The notes beneath the pieces were generated by a model. The model saw only the letters and a list, made by a program, of their open reading frames with translations. It was not told the origin of the DNA and did no database searches. Position numbers and translations under genes: made by a program. A stretch of DNA of 64,000 nucleotides, from assembly GCA_018622675.1 (NCBI GenBank), contig CP076020.1, forward strand, positions 1 to 64,000, read 5' to 3'. Each line of letters opens with the position of its first letter. Within the stretch, counting starts at the first letter, position 1. This DNA is from Mycoplasmatota bacterium (lineage in GTDB: Bacteria > Bacillota_I > Bacilli_A > Izemoplasmatales > Hujiaoplasmataceae). Below are positions 28,910-36,078 of the stretch, piece by piece.

Positions 28910-29608
28910 GTGGCTAAATCAAAATACGGTTATGGTTGGTTAATTAAATGGATTTTAGCAGCGGTTTTATTGGGCGTTGGAATTTACATGGCATTTGCTG
29001 ATGAAGTCGTTTATACAATTACAGGTATTACAATAGCGGTTTTTTCACTTTTTAGAGTTTATCCATTATTAAAAACATTAGATAAAGAAGTGTTGAGAAC
29101 AATTAATTTAATTGAAATTATCTTTGGTGTTGTTCTAGGTGGCGTGATGATCTATGCTGGTCTAAAAGGATTAGATGGTGATCAAGCAGATACCTGGAGT
29201 AAACTTTTTAGATGGTTTCTAGCATTTTTCTTCTATTTAAGAGGTTTAGTGTTCTTTGTTTCTACATCGTTCTTTGATGAAAAAACAGAGGTTCCTAAGT
29301 TTATTTTCCATATCATTGCTCTTACCTTAGGTGGAGTTATAGCGATGTGGGAAGGTTTTGATGCTTCAACTTTAGGTATATTATTCTTATTTATATCAAT
29401 CACAGGAGCTGCTTATTTAGGATATGATGGTTATGGGGGCTATGGAAAATATAGAAAATATTCTCAAACCTTAAATAAGAAACCTCAAAAAGATGTTCAA
29501 GTCAAATATGATAAAGAAATGCCTAAGGAAGATCCTCAAAAAGAAAAAGAATTACCGGATCATCCTAAAGATGAAGAAGAAAAGCAAGAAGAAACATATA
29601 TTAGTTAA
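28910..29608 (+). CDS. Polytopic membrane protein with charged tail, unknown function
   Basis: Protein of 232 residues that I do not recognise. About six hydrophobic segments lie between residues 10 and 175 (for example WLIKWILAAVLLGVGIYMAF and IIFGVVLGGVMIYAGL), then a GYDGYGGYGKYRKY tyrosine/glycine stretch and a 50-residue Lys/Glu/Pro-rich hydrophilic tail. The general layout recalls HdeD/DUF308-type small membrane proteins, but I cannot assign it. The GTG start is set by AAAGGAGG eight bases upstream. Two promoter-like TATAAT boxes lie in the 87-bp gap behind tex. Confidence 0.7.
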   Translation: MAKSKYGYGWLIKWILAAVLLGVGIYMAFADEVVYTITGITIAVFSLFRVYPLLKTLDKEVLRTINLIEIIFGVVLGGVMIYAGLKGLDGDQADTWSKLFRWFLAFFFYLRGLVFFVSTSFFDEKTEVPKFIFHIIALTLGGVIAMWEGFDASTLGILFLFISITGAAYLGYDGYGGYGKYRKYSQTLNKKPQKDVQVKYDKEMPKEDPQKEKELPDHPKDEEEKQEETYIS

Positions 29609-29619
29609 GTAAAAAATAG

Positions 29620-29648
29620 TTGACAGTTGGCCAAAAATTTAGTAAGAT
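29620..29648 (+). promoter_or_regulatory. Promoter of tRNA-Ser
   Basis: TTGACA (29620-29625) and TAAGAT (29643-29648), 17 bases apart, about 20 bases before the mature tRNA 5' end. Confidence 0.65.
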
Positions 29649-29667
29649 AAAATGGCTGACTGTTAGT

Positions 29668-29758
29668 GGAGTAATACTCAAGTGGCTGAAGAGGCGCCCC
29701 TGCTAAGGGTGTAGGTCGGGTAACCGGCGCGAGAGTTCAAATCTCTCTTACTCCGCCA
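29668..29758 (+). tRNA. tRNA-Ser(GCU)
   Basis: A class II tRNA with encoded CCA. The acceptor stem GGAGTAA pairs with TTACTCC and is followed by G-CCA. The D arm CTC...GAG, the anticodon stem CGCCC/GGGTG with loop CTGCTAA (anticodon GCT at 29702-29704), a long variable arm (GGTCGGG...CCGGCGC region) and the T arm GAGAG-TTCAAAT-CTCTC all fold. The long variable arm and GCT anticodon give serine, reading AGC/AGU. It is a single-gene transcription unit with its own promoter and terminator. Confidence 0.95.
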
Positions 29759-29771
29759 TATTTTAATAGCG

Positions 29772-29799
29772 AAAGCAACCTAAAAAGGTTGCTTTTTTT
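29772..29799 (+). terminator. Terminator after tRNA-Ser
   Basis: AAGCAACC (29773-29780) pairs with GGTTGCTT (29787-29794), then a T-run. Confidence 0.85.
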
Positions 29800-29901
29800 A
29801 TATTCATAGATATATTTTAAAGTATTTCTTTAAAATTACCGCTATTTTTAGACAAAATTAAAATAAATATGAAATAATTAGATTAATATCTAATTTTTAC
29901 C

Positions 29902-29930
29902 TTGACATTCGATATACGTCTATGTATAAT
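29902..29930 (+). promoter_or_regulatory. Consensus promoter with short dyad ahead of two tiny ORFs
   Basis: TTGACA (29902-29907) and TATAAT (29925-29930) are exactly 17 bases apart. TATAC (29913-29917) and GTATA (29924-29928) form a small dyad that overlaps the -10, a plausible operator position. From 29800 to here the DNA is AT-rich without any gene I can support. Confidence 0.65.
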
Positions 29931-29975
29931 GGAATTGTAATTGGGAGATATATTTAATTTAAGGGAGATGGTTTT

Positions 29976-30113
29976 ATGAATAAGAATCAAAGTTTTATTC
30001 TATCATCATCGTGGTTATTATTATCTAATAAGGATAGAAAAAAAATATTAAAGGATTTATGTGAGAAGAAAAGGTTGTTAATCAATAAGTTACTTATGGA
30101 AGGGGAAAGATGA
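29976..30113 (+). CDS. Small protein, 45 residues, unknown
   Basis: A short reading frame behind a consensus promoter and an AAGGGAG ribosome binding site seven bases from the ATG. The product starts MNKNQSFILSSSWLLLSN and continues with a Lys/Arg-rich helix-like half (DRKKILKDLCEKKRLLINKL). The start of the next small ORF overlaps its TGA stop by one base, which argues that both are translated. I know no family for it. It could be a leader peptide or a true small protein. Confidence 0.5.
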   Translation: MNKNQSFILSSSWLLLSNKDRKKILKDLCEKKRLLINKLLMEGER

Positions 30114-30262
30114 TGAAATATAAAGATGAACAATATAAAAAATCAATCTATGTAAATGGGTTATGTCAAAATGAATATTGGGGTCAGTTTTATGAAAAAG
30201 CTGATAAGAAAAGAAAATTATTTTATAAGGAGAATAACTATATAAAGTCAAGTGAAAAATAA
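30113..30262 (+). CDS. Small protein with NEYWxQF motif, 49 residues
   Basis: Coupled to the preceding tiny ORF by a TGATG overlap. The product is Tyr/Lys-rich and contains QNEYWGQFYEK about residues 19-29. The same NEYWxQF motif recurs in another tiny ORF at 31801 on the other side of the IS110 insertion, with 19 of 21 bases identical over the motif (30170-30190 versus 31858-31878). The repeat at protein and DNA level supports coding. Function unknown. Confidence 0.5.
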   Translation: MKYKDEQYKKSIYVNGLCQNEYWGQFYEKADKKRKLFYKENNYIKSSEK

Positions 30263-30271
30263 AATCAAGAC

Positions 30272-30300
30272 AAAAAAACCTATTTTTAAGATTATAGGTT
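30272..30300 (-). terminator. Terminator downstream of the IS110 transposase (minus strand)
   Basis: AACCTAT (30277-30283) pairs with ATAGGTT (30294-30300); read on the minus strand the stem is followed by seven T residues (30278-30272). A second hairpin TAGTCC/GGACTA (30315-30320, 30330-30335) lies between it and the transposase stop. Confidence 0.65.
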
Positions 30301-30344
30301 CACGTGTATGGAAATAGTCCTCGCCAGATGGACTAAAAAAGAGT

Positions 30345-31508
30345 TTAAATTAGTTGATCGACAAAAGGCTCATCATGCTTTAATAAGTGATAAATGACTC
30401 TAAGAAGTTTACGACTAACCCAAATGAGAGACAGCGTGTGTGATTTGCCTTTGGATTTTTTGTCAAAGTAATAATCATAAAATACTTTTGAATTATTAAC
30501 CACCGTTAAAGAAGTATTATAAAGTGCTGTTCTTAAATATTTAGAACCTCGTTTGGATATTCTTCCATAGTTTGATTCAGTACCTGATTGATAAACAGAG
30601 TTATCTAAGCCCGCATAAGCAATCAATGCACGAGAAGAAGAAAACTTAAAGATATCACCAATTTCTGAAAGTATAATAGCTGCGCTAGCCGTAGCCAAAC
30701 CAGGTATAGATAGAATGGGTGTATCAATATCTTTCATGATGGCACTGATGCTTTCAGTGATTAAATTCTTTTCTTCTTGAAACGATTGAATACGTTTAAT
30801 GACAAGATGTAATTGAATCCATAAATAATTATCTTTGATACCTACTGATTGTTTAGCAGTTTGTTTGAGTTTAATGAAGGTAGAGTATTTAAATTTACCC
30901 ATAGACATTTTTCTTAAAGAGTCAAAACGAGATTCAGACATATTGGCAATTGATTTAAGGGAATTAGCTTTAGAAAGAATAGATAAAGAGGTTTTCCCAT
31001 ATATAGAAGAAAAGTAATTTGAGAACTCAGGAAAGGCCTTATCAAGCAAGTTAACCAATTCAACTTTAGTTTTACCAATATATTTATTTAAACGATAGTA
31101 ATGTCTAGTTAATGACTTTAGATGAGACATATGATAAGATAAAGATGTAAAGGATTTTGAATCTATAGTCATTAGGAATTTGGTAATTGCCAAAGCATCA
31201 ATCTTATCGGTTTTAGCTTTTCTAGTAGAAAGGCTCAAGGTAAATTTCTTAACTAAGTGGGGATTTAGTTGGTAGAAGGAATAACCTTGATCAATTAAAA
31301 ACTGTCTGAGATTAGCAGAATAATGACCTGTAGATTCAAATCCTATTTTTAATAGGTTAGAATCATAAGGCTTAAGTTTCTCTAAGAGAAGCTTAAAACC
31401 TAGTTGATTATTATCAAAATCTAATGGTTTTTGAATGATTTCACCTAAGTGACTGGCGATCACGAAAGTGTGCTTATACTTGGAAATATCAATTCCAACA
31501 TAGAACAT
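30345..31508 (-). CDS. IS110-family transposase (DEDD recombinase)
   Basis: Transposase of 387 residues. The N-terminal RuvC-like DEDD domain shows MFYVGIDISKYKHTF (Asp), FESTGHYSANLR (Glu) and KTDKIDALAI (Asp, Asp). The C-terminal Transposase_20 domain has IPGLATASAAIILSEIG and SGTESNYGRISKRGSKYLR with the conserved Ser. The frame is open to 31565, but the ATG at 31508 follows GGAGG eight bases upstream and gives the normal start. Catalytic residues all seem present, so the element may be active. The upstream non-coding region folds as a candidate bridge RNA. Confidence 0.93.
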   Translation of the reverse strand: MFYVGIDISKYKHTFVIASHLGEIIQKPLDFDNNQLGFKLLLEKLKPYDSNLLKIGFESTGHYSANLRQFLIDQGYSFYQLNPHLVKKFTLSLSTRKAKTDKIDALAITKFLMTIDSKSFTSLSYHMSHLKSLTRHYYRLNKYIGKTKVELVNLLDKAFPEFSNYFSSIYGKTSLSILSKANSLKSIANMSESRFDSLRKMSMGKFKYSTFIKLKQTAKQSVGIKDNYLWIQLHLVIKRIQSFQEEKNLITESISAIMKDIDTPILSIPGLATASAAIILSEIGDIFKFSSSRALIAYAGLDNSVYQSGTESNYGRISKRGSKYLRTALYNTSLTVVNNSKVFYDYYFDKKSKGKSHTLSLIWVSRKLLRVIYHLLKHDEPFVDQLI

Positions 31509-31530
31509 ATAAAAACCTCCAATATAAAAT

Positions 31531-31698
31531 TTAGGCGCTGATAAATCACACAGGATTCTACTCATTACCTACTTGTGATATGACGTCAAAGCGTCTGATA
31601 ACTTATTGGTAATTAAGAATAGAGCTGTGATATTAAACTCCTTAGATGATCACAAATGATTGTGTCACAAAAAGATGAAGAAAATTCACAGCGCCTAT
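31531..31698 (-). ncRNA. Candidate IS110 bridge RNA
   Basis: Non-coding stretch of about 165 bases just upstream of the transposase. A closing stem joins TAGGCGCTG (31532-31540) and CAGCGCCTA (31689-31697), nine bp, perfect. Inside are two stem-loops: TGTGAT/ATCACA (31626-31631, 31649-31654) with a 17-base loop, and ATTACC/GGTAAT (31564-31569, 31608-31613) holding an inner GACG/CGTC hairpin. Size, position and two-loop layout match the bridge RNAs of IS110-group elements. The first loop carries GAGTTTAA on the RNA strand, which can pair with the element's right end at 30341-30348. Confidence 0.6.
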
Positions 31699-31750
31699 AA
31701 ATATATATTAAGTTTTATTGTTAAATAAATCAATTCTAAAAAGAAAGGAT

Positions 31751-31786
31751 ATGTATACTCAAAACAATAAAACTATCTATAACTGA
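31751..31786 (+). CDS. Possible 11-residue leader peptide upstream of the MFS exporter
   Basis: ATG behind AGAAAGGAT encodes MYTQNNKTIYN and stops with TGA at 31784-31786. A perfect 10-bp inverted repeat, TGTATACTCA (31752-31761) and TGAGTATACA (31784-31793), brackets the whole peptide: one arm covers its start and the other contains its stop codon. This is the layout of a translational attenuator, but it is only a sequence argument; the repeat could instead be a regulator operator. Confidence 0.35.
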   Translation: MYTQNNKTIYN

Positions 31787-31800
31787 GTATACAAGAAAAA

Positions 31801-31893
31801 ATGAAAGCTAAAAAACAAAAACCTAGAAATATTATTAATTTAGGAAATATGTCTACCAATGAATATTGGGATCAATTTAAAAACAATCAATAA
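31801..31893 (+). CDS. Small protein with NEYWxQF motif, 30 residues
   Basis: Short frame ending 21 bases before the MFS exporter ATG. The basic N-terminus is MKAKKQKPRNII and the C-terminal part STNEYWDQFKNN repeats the NEYWxQF motif of the ORF at 30113. The ribosome binding site is weak (AAGAAAAA). Conservation of the motif between the two copies is the only support for coding. Confidence 0.4.
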   Translation: MKAKKQKPRNIINLGNMSTNEYWDQFKNNQ

Positions 31894-31914
31894 TACAATT
31901 TAAAAGGGAAGTTA

Positions 31915-33225
31915 ATGATGAATAAAAAACTATTAAAAAATAAAAATTATATGTTATTAGTCATTGGTAATTTTGTATCACTCATGGGCAGTAATATTCA
32001 ACAATTTGTTTTATCACTCTATGTATTAACGTTAACTGGATCAGCAACTTTATTTGCGTCTATGCTTGCTATATCAATACTACCTAGAATATTACTGTCA
32101 CCATTAGCTGGAGTTTTTGGAGATTGGTTTGATAAGAAAAAATCTATTGTTATATTAGATGTTACCAATGCTTTTATTCTTGGGTTTTTTTCTATTTACT
32201 TATTTTTCAATGAAGAACTATCAATTGGCCTTATTTATGTTCTTGTGGTATTGTTAGAAATTACTGAAATATTCTTTCATTCATCTATGTCAGCTGTATT
32301 ACCTAGCGTTGTTGAAAAAGAAAATTATCTTGAAGCTAATTCTTTAAGAACAATGATTGTGTCTTTTGGTCAGTTGATGGCACCTATATTTGGAGCTTTG
32401 ATTTATGGCGCTTTTGGACTAATGATTGCTATAGTTATTAATGCTCTAAGCTTCTTAGCATCAGCTATAAGTGAAATGTTTATCAATGTACCAAAGATAG
32501 AAAGCGAAAACAATGCTAAAACAATTTCAGGGTTTAAGAAAGATTTTATTTCAGGCCTTAAGTTAATTAGGGATTCAAAACCTATTCGTACCATTATGTC
32601 TACTGCTGTTGTTATCAATTTTAGTATAGCACCATTATTTTCAGTTGGATTAATCTTTTTGGTTAAAGAAGTTTTAGAACAATCTGATCTTAGATTAGGT
32701 TTGTTACAAACTGTTTTATCAGCTTCGATGATTGTTGCGCCAATTCTTTTAACAAAAAAATTAAAATCTATGAGATTAGGCGATGTTTTAATCAAAGGTT
32801 TTATATTGATAGGTATCCTTGTTATGATTATTTCTTTTAGTATCAATCAAAGAATGATGACTATCAATAATGGTTTGGTTTCTTATACATATGTGATGAT
32901 TATTTGTTTCCTTATTGGTATTTTTGTCACAGCTGTAAATATCTCTGTTAATACTTTGATACAAAAAATAGTGCCTTTAGAATTCATGGGAAGAACATCA
33001 ACGGTACTTGGATTATTCTCGACTATCGCAATTCCAATAGGACAGATGCTTTTTGGTTTCTTATATGATATAATCAATCCTGGATTAGTTTTTATATTAA
33101 ATGGATTTATTGTGATTTTGGTTGTAGTATTCTTCTATAGAAGATTACATCATATTGACGAAAAAGATAGAGATGAAATTAAAGAAAATTTAACTGAAAG
33201 TAGAGTGGTTGTAAATGAAGTTTAA
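31915..33225 (+). CDS. MFS transporter (Mef/EntS-like exporter)
   Basis: Major facilitator of 436 residues with about twelve membrane spans. The N-terminal GNFVSLMGSNIQQFVLSLYV and the loop AGVFGDWFDKKKSIVILD (motif A, D-x-x-D-R/K-K) resemble the MFS_3 group that includes macrolide efflux pumps and enterobactin exporters. AAAGGGAAG precedes ATGATG; either ATG may be used. The ArsR-type regulator overlaps its 3' end by 11 bases, and tiny ORFs with a possible attenuator lie upstream. A drug or peptide export role is likely; the substrate is unknown. Confidence 0.85.
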   Translation: MMNKKLLKNKNYMLLVIGNFVSLMGSNIQQFVLSLYVLTLTGSATLFASMLAISILPRILLSPLAGVFGDWFDKKKSIVILDVTNAFILGFFSIYLFFNEELSIGLIYVLVVLLEITEIFFHSSMSAVLPSVVEKENYLEANSLRTMIVSFGQLMAPIFGALIYGAFGLMIAIVINALSFLASAISEMFINVPKIESENNAKTISGFKKDFISGLKLIRDSKPIRTIMSTAVVINFSIAPLFSVGLIFLVKEVLEQSDLRLGLLQTVLSASMIVAPILLTKKLKSMRLGDVLIKGFILIGILVMIISFSINQRMMTINNGLVSYTYVMIICFLIGIFVTAVNISVNTLIQKIVPLEFMGRTSTVLGLFSTIAIPIGQMLFGFLYDIINPGLVFILNGFIVILVVVFFYRRLHHIDEKDRDEIKENLTESRVVVNEV

Positions 33226-34291
33226 TTTTAAAAAAGAAGCAAGTCAAGCGATTGATTATATCTTGTTTCCAAGTATCTATTATTTTATAGATGAACAGAA
33301 GAAAAATGAAGATGAGTTATTGGAACAAGTCATATCAGAAGAATATATGAGTTTTATAGAAAAAATAACTACTTTATTAGAGCCTTATAAGGATGAAATT
33401 AGTAAGTTTTATAATGAAGATATATATGCAACATATGATTTTTCTAATATTTTGATTCATGGATTTCCTATTTATGATTATCATAGTGAGCATGAATATT
33501 TAAGAGATTTATCAAAAATGAATGAAGCAGATTTAAGAAGAGTAATGATAAAAACTCTATTAACCATGGATGATGATGAAGGATCTGAAGAAGATTATCG
33601 ATTAAACGAAGCTACTGCTATAAGTTATATTAATGGTTTAAATATTGATTCTTCTAATAAGTGGAATTTGTTAATGATGATACAAAAACCTAAAGATTAT
33701 CTTAAAGATTTTATTGCCTTGCTGGAAAAAGTTCAATCATTATTCTATAGTTACTATGAAAAAAAAGTCAGCGAAGCTACTGAGTACGGAATGGCACTTG
33801 CAAAAAGATTATCAGAGGATACTGAAAACACTTTTAAAGAAATCACTCATGATGCTATTCATTATGACTTTAGTGAAAGTGAAAATTGCTATTTGTATGT
33901 TTCTGTTATCTTCCCTTATAGTTTAAGATTCAGCAACGATGATGATTGTAGAATTATTTGGGGAATGAATATGGAAAAATCATGGAAAAAACTATATGAG
34001 ATTAGAGAAGATAAACTTTCTGAACGAGTCAAAATTTTTAAAGCACTTGGAGATAAAACAAGATATGGCACTTTAAAACTATTAGCAAGTGGAGAGTCAT
34101 CTATTAAAGAGATTGCTAATAAATTGGATGTATCTAGTGCAACAATTTCTTATCATGTGAACGAATTTTTAACGAGCGGTATCGTCAATCTTAAGTTGGA
34201 AAAAAGTAAAAAATCCGGCTATAAAGTTGATTATGATAAACTAGAAGAAGTGATGATGGAATTAAAATCAGACTTAAACTTTCCTGAATAA
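33215..34291 (+). CDS. ArsR-type regulator with large N-terminal domain
   Basis: Protein of 358 residues. The last 90 residues are a clear ArsR winged helix (IFKALGDKTRYGTLKLLASG, IKEIANKLDVSSATISYHVN) without obvious metal-site cysteines. The first 265 residues are acidic and unlike any domain I can name; they probably bind a ligand, since ArsR proteins of this long type are known beside exporters. It overlaps the MFS gene, so it most likely controls that exporter in a feedback circuit. The AT-rich dyads at 29913-29928 and 31752-31793 are candidate operators. Confidence 0.8.
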   Translation: MKFNFKKEASQAIDYILFPSIYYFIDEQKKNEDELLEQVISEEYMSFIEKITTLLEPYKDEISKFYNEDIYATYDFSNILIHGFPIYDYHSEHEYLRDLSKMNEADLRRVMIKTLLTMDDDEGSEEDYRLNEATAISYINGLNIDSSNKWNLLMMIQKPKDYLKDFIALLEKVQSLFYSYYEKKVSEATEYGMALAKRLSEDTENTFKEITHDAIHYDFSESENCYLYVSVIFPYSLRFSNDDDCRIIWGMNMEKSWKKLYEIREDKLSERVKIFKALGDKTRYGTLKLLASGESSIKEIANKLDVSSATISYHVNEFLTSGIVNLKLEKSKKSGYKVDYDKLEEVMMELKSDLNFPE

Positions 34292-34328
34292 AAAAAATCA
34301 TTAGCTATAAAAAGCTAATGATTTTTTT
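34291..34328. terminator. Bidirectional terminator between the ArsR gene and the thioredoxin gene
   Basis: AAATCATTAGCT pairs with AGCTAATGATTT (arms about 34291-34306 and 34313-34328), A-rich before and T-rich after. It lies inside the 3' end of the convergent thioredoxin gene. Confidence 0.85.
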
Positions 34329-34566
34329 GTAATTCCTTATTGATTAAATCCAAAATTTCTTCCTCTTCAAGTAGTTTCCCAGAAGATACGACTAAATCAT
34401 CAATGACCATGGCCGGGGTAGACATAATATTATAAGCAGATATTTCAATCATATCTGTTACTTTTTTAACCTCAGCTTTCATGTTTTCATTGATTAAAAC
34501 TTTTTTAATTCTTTTTTCTAATTTGATGCATTTTTTACAACCTGAACCTAGTACTTTAATAACCAT
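34315..34566 (-). CDS. Thioredoxin-family redox-active disulfide protein
   Basis: Small cytoplasmic thioredoxin-fold protein of 83 residues. The redox motif is CKKC in VLGSGCKKCIKLEK, followed by the cis-Pro segment STPAMVIDDLVVSSG. This is the small redox-active disulfide protein 2 type that is often paired with UPF0718 permeases, as here: the permease gene lies 12 bases upstream in the same direction. It may hand electrons to, or protect, the Cys-rich permease. GGAGG precedes the ATG. Confidence 0.85.
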   Translation of the reverse strand: MVIKVLGSGCKKCIKLEKRIKKVLINENMKAEVKKVTDMIEISAYNIMSTPAMVIDDLVVSSGKLLEEEEILDLINKELQKNH

Positions 34567-34578
34567 CTATTTTCCTCC

Positions 34579-35592
34579 TTAGATAAATAAGTATTCATAT
34601 ATATTAAATAAATATCCAGTTAATATAATGCCTGCAGTTACTATGCCGATAAAGGTGAATAGTAATTGTTTTTTTACAACTTTTTTTAATAGTATAATTG
34701 AAGGCAAACTTAAAGCTGTTACTGCCATCATAAAGGCAAGGACAGTTCCGATACCGACACCTTTTAAAACTAAAGCTTCGGCTATTGGCAAAGTTCCAAA
34801 TATATCTGCGTACATAGGGATGCCTACAATAGTTGCTAATAAAACAGAGAATGGATTATTATCACCTAATATAGCTTGAATATAATCAGTAGGTATATAT
34901 CCATGGATGATAGCGCCAATACTTACGCCGATTAAAATGTAGATCCATACTCTCTGTACAATTTCTTTGACTTGGTCAAATGCATAATGATGTCTTTGTT
35001 TTTTTGTGAGTTCTTCATATTCAATTTGTCCAACATTTTTTGTATCAGTGATAAAATCAGCAACATATTTGTCCATTTTAAATACAGAGATCAGTGTTCC
35101 ACCAATGATGGCAATTACTAACCCTACAACTACATAGGCAATGGCTATTTTCCAACCGAATATACTTGCTAGTAATATAACAGAAGCTATATCGACTAGT
35201 GGAGAAGATATAAGAAATGAAAATGTTACCCCAACAGGTAGACCAGCTTTTGTAAAACCAATAAAAATAGGTATAGAGGAACATGAACAGAATGGTGTTA
35301 TAGTTCCTAAAAGAGCACCAATAATATTAGCCTTTATGCCACTGACTTTAGATAATATTGCCTTTGTTCTTTCAGGTGTGAAGTAAGATTGTATATAAGA
35401 TGATATGTAAATCAATACTGATAGTAAAATAAATATTTTGATAACATCATATATAAAGAATGAAAGGCTTTTAAATAATAAAGTTTCTTCATTCATTTGA
35501 ATCCAGTTTAATAAGATATGATTGATTGTATTTTCTAGCCATGTCATTTTTAATAAAATATTATTAAGTAAAATTAGAATTTGTTTCACCAT
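34579..35592 (-). CDS. UPF0718/ArsP-type permease
   Basis: Integral membrane protein of 337 residues with about eight to ten spans. The family motif TPFCSCSSIPIFIGFTKAGL carries a Cys-Ser-Cys-Ser cluster within the membrane; AYVVVGLVIAIIGGTLISVF and IPMYADIFGTLPIAEALVLKG follow. Relatives include ArsP, which exports trivalent organoarsenicals, and YraQ. With the neighbouring redox-active thioredoxin and an ArsR-type regulator across the terminator, a role in metalloid or thiol chemistry is possible, but the ArsR gene belongs to the other transcript. GAGGTGA precedes the ATG. Confidence 0.85.
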   Translation of the reverse strand: MVKQILILLNNILLKMTWLENTINHILLNWIQMNEETLLFKSLSFFIYDVIKIFILLSVLIYISSYIQSYFTPERTKAILSKVSGIKANIIGALLGTITPFCSCSSIPIFIGFTKAGLPVGVTFSFLISSPLVDIASVILLASIFGWKIAIAYVVVGLVIAIIGGTLISVFKMDKYVADFITDTKNVGQIEYEELTKKQRHHYAFDQVKEIVQRVWIYILIGVSIGAIIHGYIPTDYIQAILGDNNPFSVLLATIVGIPMYADIFGTLPIAEALVLKGVGIGTVLAFMMAVTALSLPSIILLKKVVKKQLLFTFIGIVTAGIILTGYLFNIYEYLFI

Positions 35593-35721
35593 TTTTTCAC
35601 CTCATAAAATATTGTCAAACATACTATACCAAAGTAATCTTTAATTTCAAAGCGAGGTTGTCTTTTAATTTTAAACATAGTAAAATAAAGGTAATATCAA
35701 TATGAAAAAGGGTGATAAGTT

Positions 35722-36078
35722 ATGAAAAGATGTGTTTATTGTGGTAGGGAAAGCAAAGACTCTGATCAATATTGCAAGTACTGTGGAGAAGAGTTTAATG
35801 CAGAAACTTATAGTTCTAATTCCTTATCAGAAGAGGATATAGAAGTGATTGACGGTGATCCGAAAATCAATCAGGATCGTCATAGAGAGCCAATAAGATG
35901 TCCAAACTGTCAATCGACAGATATATTTTTACTTACAAAAGAATCTAGCGGATTTGATGGGTCTAATGCTTGTTGCGGCTATATTATTTTTGGGCCTTTA
36001 GGTTTGTTATGTGGTCTTAGTGGAGCAAGAGAGAGTATGACTGTAAGGAAGTGTAAAAACTGTGGACACGAATTCTGA
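35722..36078 (+). CDS. Zinc-ribbon protein, unknown function
   Basis: Protein of 118 residues. An N-terminal zinc ribbon (RCVYCGRESKDSDQYCKYCG), an acidic linker, and a second ribbon split by a small hydrophobic hairpin: CPNCQSTD at about residue 60, then ACCGYIIFGPLGLLCGLSG and CKNCGHEF at the C-terminus. The middle segment may be a membrane hairpin. AAAGGGTGATAAG precedes the ATG. The next gene overlaps or follows closely, so the pair is probably co-transcribed. Confidence 0.75.
   Translation: MKRCVYCGRESKDSDQYCKYCGEEFNAETYSSNSLSEEDIEVIDGDPKINQDRHREPIRCPNCQSTDIFLLTKESSGFDGSNACCGYIIFGPLGLLCGLSGARESMTVRKCKNCGHEF

Larger units (their letters stand above)
30336..31740 (-). mobile_element. IS110-family insertion sequence (approximate limits)
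   Basis: Contains the DEDD transposase and a structured non-coding leader on its 5' side. IS110 elements have no clear terminal inverted repeats or target duplication, so I cannot fix the ends. The right end probably lies close to the transposase stop at 30345, and the left end between 31700 and 31750. Related tiny ORFs (NEYWxQF motif) lie on both sides, so the insertion seems to sit inside one older small-ORF/exporter locus. Confidence 0.6.

Noticed and set aside
31508-31565. Longer transposase start at 31565
   Set aside because: It would run through the structured leader; the ATG at 31508 has a clear GGAGG and the family start MFYVGIDIS.
32403-32846. Minus-strand frame opposite the MFS gene
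   Set aside because: Shadow of the transporter; composition and lack of a start site argue against coding.
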